From positions 1 to 11,861 of the forward strand of contig JBBKXJ010000081.1 of the NCBI GenBank assembly GCA_037969395.1: a stretch of 11,861 nt of DNA, in the 5' to 3' direction. The translations under genes were made by a program, and so were the position numbers. This document shows, in pieces, positions 7,805 to 11,861 of the stretch. The notes beneath the pieces are model-generated. The model searched no databases and had not been told where the DNA came from. It was given only the letters and a program-made list of their open reading frames with translations. The DNA is from JBBKXJ01 sp037969395 (GTDB taxonomy: Bacteria; Pseudomonadota; Gammaproteobacteria; Pseudomonadales; JAUIET01). Position 1 is the stretch's first letter, and each line of letters opens with the position of its first letter.

Positions 7805-8497
7805 TTAATCGGCTGACCAACGATAGCCAAGACCGTAGGCTGTCGCGATGCAATTAAAATTTTCATCGACAGCGGTGAACTTTTTGCGAATGCGTTTAAT
7901 GTGCGAGGTGATGGTGTTGTCGTCCAGCACCACATTAGCAGCATCCATCAGTTGCTGGCGATTTTTCACGTGGCCGGGGTGGGCACTGAGGGCATGCACA
8001 ATCCAGAATTCGGTCACGGTCAGGCTGACCAGCGCATCGCGCCAGTGTACGCTCATACGCTCCTTATCGATAAGTAAAGCACCGCGGCGGATAATATTTT
8101 CAGCCTGGGCGGGCTGGGCCAATGCGTCCATGCGCCGAAATAAGGCGATAATACGCGCCATCATATGCGGCTGGCTAATATCCTTGGTGAGATAGTCATC
8201 CGCACCCAAACGTAATCCGGAGATAACATCAAGTTCGCTGTCTCTGGCAGTGAGGAATACGATAGGCAAACCCGGCGCCAGACTGCGCAGTTCGCGGCAC
8301 AAATCGAAGCCCCCTTCGCTCTCCTCGCCAAGGCCAATGTCAATAATGGCCAGGTCCGGCAGTGTACTTTTGAACGCTTGCAGGGCGCTGCTTCGATCGG
8401 AATACACATCAACTCTGTAGCCGTGGCGGAGAAACGCATCGCGGTAATTTTCTGCAATGGCTTGTTCATCTTCAACAATTACGATTTTTCTGGCCAT
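7805..8497 (-). CDS. pdsR: proteobacterial dedicated sortase system response regulator (OmpR/PhoB type)
   Basis: A 230-residue two-domain response regulator. The receiver domain (about 4-120) has acidic pocket Glu9/Asp10, phospho-acceptor Asp53 in AIIDIGLG, Thr83 in FLTARD and Lys105 in YLTKDIS. The usual Pro after that Lys is replaced by Asp, a departure from most OmpR-type receivers. The C-terminal winged helix (about 135-228) shows VSLTVTEFWIVHAL (157-170), recognition helix NTITSHIKRIRKKF (194-207) and wing ATAYGLGYRW (218-227). I chose the ATG at 8495-8497 (MARKIVIVEDE), where receiver homology starts; a GTG at 8590 would add 31 unconserved residues and overlap the promoter. No strong ribosome site is visible. 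It is first in an operon with the kinase and divergent from the sortase target gene. It presumably controls that target/sortase pair and perhaps itself. Confidence 0.92.
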   Translation of the reverse strand: MARKIVIVEDEQAIAENYRDAFLRHGYRVDVYSDRSSALQAFKSTLPDLAIIDIGLGEESEGGFDLCRELRSLAPGLPIVFLTARDSELDVISGLRLGADDYLTKDISQPHMMARIIALFRRMDALAQPAQAENIIRRGALLIDKERMSVHWRDALVSLTVTEFWIVHALSAHPGHVKNRQQLMDAANVVLDDNTITSHIKRIRKKFTAVDENFNCIATAYGLGYRWSAD

Positions 8498-8531
8498 AGG
8501 GGCGCTGCTGCAATAGCTTCGGGGCGCCGTT

Positions 8532-8560
8532 ATTTTACGCGGCTTGCTCGGCAAAACCAG
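8532..8560 (-). promoter_or_regulatory. predicted pdsR promoter
   Basis: On the minus strand a TAAAAT (-10, 8532-8537) is preceded at 17 nt by CTGGTT (8555-8560), a poor -35. Transcription would start near 8525, about 28 nt before the pdsR ATG. The tandem repeats at 8565-8584 sit 4 bp upstream of the -35, as expected for activation by an OmpR-family regulator. Predicted only. Confidence 0.4.
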
Positions 8561-8564
8561 CGGA

Positions 8565-8584
8565 CGCCATAATTCGCCATAATT
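8565..8584. promoter_or_regulatory. perfect 10-bp tandem direct repeat, candidate PdsR operator
   Basis: CGCCATAATT occurs twice head to tail without a gap. OmpR/PhoB regulators bind as head-to-tail dimers to direct repeats of 10-11 bp period, and this pair lies in the 174-bp region between pdsR and the sortase target gene. A weaker repeat, CACCGC at 8588-8593 and 8599-8604 (11-bp period), follows directly. TTGATC (8583-8588), overlapping the second copy, might act as a -35 toward the target gene, but its -10 is poor. The repeat is seen; the binding is inferred. Confidence 0.6.
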
Positions 8585-8671
8585 GATCACCGCTTTGCCA
8601 CCGCCGTAACCGGCTTTTGCCCGACTCGCCTGCCACTATGGTTAACTCAAGGCACTAGCAGGAGTCAGCCA

Positions 8672-10873
8672 ATGTTTACCAGGCGTAGAGCAAAATATCT
8701 CATTCTGGAAGATATCGTGATACCGCTACCAGCAACGCGGCGCTGGCCGAAACTTGCGGTTGTCGCGATTACTCTGTGCGCGGTTGCCGCATTCAGCGTT
8801 ATGCAAGCCGCGCATGCGGCAGAAGCAGTACCGGTAACGTTAAACGATGCAGAAGCCGGGCAACTGCTGTTTAGAAGCGAGCAGATGGGAGAATACCGCA
8901 CGGCATTGTCGTTTGCCAGTGAAGTCGATTTCAATGTAACCGGAATGGTGGTTCAGGTCAGCGTGAAGCAATCGTTTGTTAACGATAGCGATGCCTGGCT
9001 GGAGGGAGTTTATGTTTTCCCCCTACCGGATAATGCGGCGGTTAACAAATTGAGTATTCGTATTGGTGAACGGGTGATTGAGGGTGTGATCCACGCAAAG
9101 AAGAAAGCTGCAAAGTTATACCAACAGGCGAAAAGCAGCGGTCAGCAAGCCGCGGTGATCGAACAACATCGGCCGAATCTGTTTGCCAACGCCGTTGCCA
9201 ATATTGCGCCGGGAGCAACCGTTACGGTTGAGATCAACTATCTGCAAACGGCTGACTACACTGCCGGCACGTTTAGTCTGCGCTTTCCAATGACGGTTAC
9301 GCCACGCTACATTCCGGGCAAGAGTCCCGGCAAGAGTCCCGGCAAGAGTCCCGGCCTGCCGCTGGCTCACGACGAAGGCGAGCTAACGCTGGCACCAGGC
9401 GCAGGATTCGGCTGGGCCAGCAACACTGATCAGGTAAGCGACGCAGCACTGATCACCCCACCGCTGCACCTCCAGCCGAGCAACGAAGCGGCGCAGGTAA
9501 ACTCGATTCGTATCACCGGCAGTATCGATATGGGGCTGCCGCTGGACAGCGTTACCAGCGCTTACCATAAAATTCGCGTCACCAGCAGCGACGGCATACA
9601 CACTTTCGACCTGGCCGACAGCAGTGTGCCGATGACACAGGACTTTGTACTATCCTGGCAACCACAGGCCGATGCCGCACCGCAGGCAGCGCTGTTCACA
9701 GAAAAAATGAACGGCGAAAACTATGCACTATTGATGCTGGTGCCGCCACAGCAGTCTGCGGATACCAGCATTGCCAAACAGCAAACCTATATTATTGACA
9801 CCTCTGGCTCGATGGGTGGCGTGCCGATACGCCAGGCGAAGCAGAGTCTGTTGCTGGCGCTGGATCAACTGCAGGCGCAGGACCAGTTCAACATTATTGA
9901 GTTTAACGACTCGACCCGCGAATTTTTCCCGCATCCAGTGGCGGCGACCCCGGAGAATATAGATCGCGCGAAACGTGGCGTGCAGCGTTTAAAGGCGCAA
10001 GGCGGCACCGAGATGCGGACTGCGCTGCAGGCTGCGTTAAAAACGCCTGCCGACGATCACCATCTGCAGCAGATTATTTTTATTACCGACGGCGCGGTCG
10101 GTAATGAAGCCGCGCTGTTCAGGTTAATCCAGCAACAGCTTGGTGCCAGTCGGCTGTTCACGGTCGGCATCGGCTCTGCGCCAAATTCTTATTTTATGCG
10201 TAAGGCAGCCCAGTTTGGCCGCGGCAGCTTCAGCTTCATCGGTGATGTCAGCGAAGTTGGTGTGAAGATGACCGCTTTGTTTGCGAAGTTAAACAGCCCG
10301 GTGCTGCGGCAACTCAGCGTCGAGTGGCCGGCGGGCATAGCGGCGGAGAACTATCCGCAGCGAGTGCCTGACCTGTATAGCGACCAACCGCTGCTGCTAA
10401 GCACGCGCCTGAATACCATGCCCGACAGCGTGACCGTCAATGGCACACGCGCCAGCGAACAGTGGCAAACAACGCTGTCGGTGAACGGCAGCGGCAGCGA
10501 TAACGACACAGGCATTGCAACCTTATGGGCGCGGCAGAAAATTGGCAGCCTGCTGGATGAAATTATCGCGGGTCGCGATGTGGAGGAAGTGCGCGCCGCC
10601 GTATTGCCGCTGGCGCTCGCCCATCAGCTGGTCAGCCCTTACACCAGCTTCGTCGCCATAGACTACACCACAAGCAAAACAGGCGGTGAACAACTGAAAA
10701 CAATTGCCGTGCCCAACGCCCAACCTAATGGCCAGGCGGTACAAAGCTACGCCTACCCACAAGGGGCGACGCATGCCGCGCAAAGTATTGTGTGGGGACT
10801 ATTGCTGCTGGCGTTCGGCGCGATTATTCATTTTTGCATACGCAAGGAAGAGCAGTATGCACTGCAAGCCTAA
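8672..10873 (+). CDS. marine proteobacterial sortase target protein (VIT + vWA domains)
   Basis: A 733-residue exported protein, the expected single substrate of the neighbouring sortase. Layout: signal peptide with an unusually long n-region (1-27), hydrophobic core 28-43 and a likely cut after AHA (47-49); VIT domain (about 60-210) with EGVYVFPLPDNAAV (111-124) and NLFANAVANIAPGATV (169-184); a repeat linker with three PGKS units (215-226); vWA domain (about 370-545) with complete MIDAS residues DTSGS (376-380), Thr446 in GGTEM and Asp473 in FITDG. A C-terminal region of unknown fold follows (about 546-690). The sorting signal comprises YPQGAT (695-700), one membrane helix (about 706-723) and a tail starting RKEE. 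Met1 has AGGAG 7 nt upstream. The last 17 nt overlap the sortase start. The family pairs with a dedicated sortase in Gram-negatives; its function and final location are not established, though vWA/VIT domains suggest metal-dependent adhesion. Confidence 0.93.
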   Translation: MFTRRRAKYLILEDIVIPLPATRRWPKLAVVAITLCAVAAFSVMQAAHAAEAVPVTLNDAEAGQLLFRSEQMGEYRTALSFASEVDFNVTGMVVQVSVKQSFVNDSDAWLEGVYVFPLPDNAAVNKLSIRIGERVIEGVIHAKKKAAKLYQQAKSSGQQAAVIEQHRPNLFANAVANIAPGATVTVEINYLQTADYTAGTFSLRFPMTVTPRYIPGKSPGKSPGKSPGLPLAHDEGELTLAPGAGFGWASNTDQVSDAALITPPLHLQPSNEAAQVNSIRITGSIDMGLPLDSVTSAYHKIRVTSSDGIHTFDLADSSVPMTQDFVLSWQPQADAAPQAALFTEKMNGENYALLMLVPPQQSADTSIAKQQTYIIDTSGSMGGVPIRQAKQSLLLALDQLQAQDQFNIIEFNDSTREFFPHPVAATPENIDRAKRGVQRLKAQGGTEMRTALQAALKTPADDHHLQQIIFITDGAVGNEAALFRLIQQQLGASRLFTVGIGSAPNSYFMRKAAQFGRGSFSFIGDVSEVGVKMTALFAKLNSPVLRQLSVEWPAGIAAENYPQRVPDLYSDQPLLLSTRLNTMPDSVTVNGTRASEQWQTTLSVNGSGSDNDTGIATLWARQKIGSLLDEIIAGRDVEEVRAAVLPLALAHQLVSPYTSFVAIDYTTSKTGGEQLKTIAVPNAQPNGQAVQSYAYPQGATHAAQSIVWGLLLLAFGAIIHFCIRKEEQYALQA
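9317..9352 (+). repeat. three perfect 12-bp tandem repeats within the sortase target gene
   Basis: The unit GGCAAGAGTCCC is present three times with no mismatch, followed by a further GGC. It encodes three in-frame GKSP units between the VIT and vWA domains. The unit is a multiple of three, so copy-number change would alter linker length without breaking the reading frame. Confidence 0.9.
10754..10870 (+). other. C-terminal sorting signal of the vWA protein (YPQGAT, TM helix, charged tail)
   Basis: These are codons 695-733 of the target protein. YPQGAT occupies the place of an LPxTG-type motif, about five residues before a hydrophobic helix (IVWGLLLLAFGAIIHFCI) and a short tail with Arg-Lys. 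The three-part layout is that of a sortase substrate, but the pentapeptide departs from the canonical one at three positions (Leu to Tyr, Thr to Gly, Gly to Ala). Confidence 0.65.
10844..10848 (+). promoter_or_regulatory. ribosome binding site of the sortase gene, inside the target gene
   Basis: AAGGA lies 8 nt before the sortase ATG (10857) and within the codons for the last residues of the target protein. It decides the sortase start among several upstream in-frame ATGs and suggests coupled translation of the two genes. Confidence 0.75.
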
Positions 10874-11459
10874 AAGCATAGTTATTACGTTATTTGTGAT
10901 AGCAGCTTTGCTGTTAGCCGATGGTTTGTGGATACGCGCCAAGGCGCGACTCGCGCAAACTCTGATTGCCGCTGCATGGCGAGAGACACTGGCAACGGGA
11001 GATAAAGTCAAGCCGTGGCCGTGGGCAGATACCTGGCCGGTCGCCCGGCTACAGATGAACGACGCAATTGACCTGTACATACTGGAAGGGGCGAACGGCA
11101 GCGCGCTTGCATTCGGGCCGGGGCATATGCAGGGTAGCGCATATCCTGGTACGGAGGGCATTAGCATCATAGCCGGCCACCGCGATACGCATTTTCGCTT
11201 TCTGCAACAGCTTGTCACGGGCGACCGACTCAACATCACGACGCGCAGTGGCAACGCGAGATCCTATCGGGTCGTCAATCTGCATATCGCCAACAGTGAA
11301 CAAGCGCCGCTGCGGGTGTCTGGCGACACAGCGCAGTTACTGCTTATCACTTGTTACCCCTTCGATTCACTGCACGCAGGTGGAGCGTTACGTTACGTCG
11401 TCACGGCCGCTGCTGAGCAACCTTTACCCGAGCAAAATCACTACGCCGCCATGCAATAG
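10857..11459 (+). CDS. class GN-like sortase (proteobacterial dedicated sortase)
   Basis: A 200-residue sortase: a cysteine transpeptidase that cuts a C-terminal sorting signal and links the protein to an acceptor, or possibly releases it. A single N-terminal membrane anchor (8-24) would hold it in the inner membrane with the catalytic domain in the periplasm. The catalytic triad is visible: His108 in AGHRDTHF (106-113), Cys166 in LLITCYPF (162-169) and Arg179 in ALRYVV (177-182). The substrate-side segment AFGPGHMQGSAYPGTEG (85-101) is typical of the fold. The length is normal for the compact Gram-negative class. The start at 10857 is fixed by AAGGA 8 nt upstream and by the TM segment; a longer reading from 10704 is only the shadow of the target gene. 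It overlaps the target gene by 17 nt, so the two form an operon. The acceptor in a Gram-negative envelope is unknown. Confidence 0.94.
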   Translation: MHCKPKSIVITLFVIAALLLADGLWIRAKARLAQTLIAAAWRETLATGDKVKPWPWADTWPVARLQMNDAIDLYILEGANGSALAFGPGHMQGSAYPGTEGISIIAGHRDTHFRFLQQLVTGDRLNITTRSGNARSYRVVNLHIANSEQAPLRVSGDTAQLLLITCYPFDSLHAGGALRYVVTAAAEQPLPEQNHYAAMQ

Positions 11460-11861
11460 CCTGCTGCACTTTTCCAGTTGTTATTGCAATGAAATCTTTA
11501 TGCCGATGCGAGAGCAATACCAGACCGTAAATTGCCTCCGCAGTGGAATCGAGCAAGTCCCTTATTTGACGCTATTGCTCCTGCAGCGACTCCTCGGCTC
11601 GTGTACGCTGCTCCGATCGTTGCTTGAGTTGCTCGGCCATTTCGTACCCCCAGACGCGCAAGTTCACCATGGCAGCGTATGTCGCTACGCGCATTGGATT
11701 CGTCTTGTGCAAGCACAGATGTCGCAGCGACAGGATGTTGAATCGGACGGCTGACAATCAAGCGTTGCGGAGTTGGACTGCTTCATGGCGCGGTTATCGG
11801 CAGGAAGCGACCATCGGGCAAGTTTTCCAGCGGAAAAGTGGTTTTGAGCAACTTTTTCTCC
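11460..11861. other. 402-nt stretch without a convincing complete gene
   Basis: No recognisable complete gene, RNA or mobile element is seen here. On the minus strand a 61-codon frame (11572-11757) starts at a TTG directly after a stop, has no ribosome site, and ends in a charged, coiled-coil-like stretch (EMAEQLKQRSEQRTRAEESL). An internal ATG at 11694 would give 40 residues. I do not call it a gene. TGCAATA (11452-11458) and TATTGCA (11482-11488) could pair across a 23-nt loop just after the sortase stop, but the stem is AT-rich and lacks a following T-run, so it is a poor terminator. A possible gene end occupies 11783-11861. Confidence 0.6.
11783..11861 (-). CDS. possible C-terminal fragment of an unidentified gene, cut by window edge
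   Basis: In one minus-strand frame the last 25 codons read EKKLLKTTFPLENLPDGRF followed by LPITAP and a TGA at 11783-11785. The composition looks protein-like and the other two minus frames are less so, but 25 residues are too few to recognise a family or prove coding. A plus-strand frame is also open over much of the same stretch. Confidence 0.25.
   Translation of the reverse strand, partial: EKKLLKTTFPLENLPDGRFLPITAP

Noticed and set aside
8735..8755. Possible twin-arginine export signal (TRRWPK, residues 22-27) in the sortase target
   Set aside because: The residues after RR do not match the S/T-R-R-x-F-L-K pattern; an ordinary Sec signal explains the sequence.
11452..11488. Candidate terminator after the sortase gene
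   Set aside because: The 7-bp stem is AT-rich, the loop is 23 nt, and no T-run follows.
11572..11757. 61-codon minus-strand frame with a coiled-coil-like end
   Set aside because: It begins at a TTG directly after a stop, without a ribosome site, and matches no family I know.

Overview
The window looks like chromosome of a marine-type gammaproteobacterium. This rests on a proteobacterial dedicated sortase locus (sortase, a single VIT/vWA target, and its own two-component system), a family pattern known mainly from marine Gram-negatives, together with gammaproteobacterial-style housekeeping and regulatory genes. GC content is moderate and coding is dense. I cannot name a genus. I see no tRNA, rRNA, CRISPR array, insertion sequence or phage gene.

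Left block (1-3446), branched-chain amino acid (valine) catabolism: an acyl-CoA dehydrogenase cut by the left edge and mmsA (methylmalonate-semialdehyde dehydrogenase) form a minus-strand pair. They are divergent from an AraC-family regulator of MmsR type. Between mmsA and the regulator lie two half-sites with an exact 21-bp period, next to a weak -35 and a good extended -10 of mmsA. This is the layout of an AraC-type activator site.

Middle block (3646-5558): a Gtt1-like glutathione S-transferase on the plus strand converges on a six-TM diguanylate cyclase (SGDEF motif, intact RxxD I-site) on the minus strand.

Right block (5741-11459), the most interesting part: a minus-strand response regulator and large sensor kinase (PdsR/PdsS type) are divergent from a plus-strand pair. 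That pair is a secreted VIT + von Willebrand A protein with a C-terminal sorting signal, and a class GN-like sortase that overlaps it by 17 nt. I infer that the kinase senses something in the periplasm through a CBM9-like plus Cache/PAS-like region, that PdsR binds perfect 10-bp tandem repeats in the divergent intergenic region, and that the sortase processes the one vWA protein encoded beside it. The sorting motif reads YPQGAT rather than LPxTG, which is worth checking.

The last ~400 bases (11460-11861) hold no convincing complete gene, only a possible C-terminal fragment of a minus-strand gene at the right edge.
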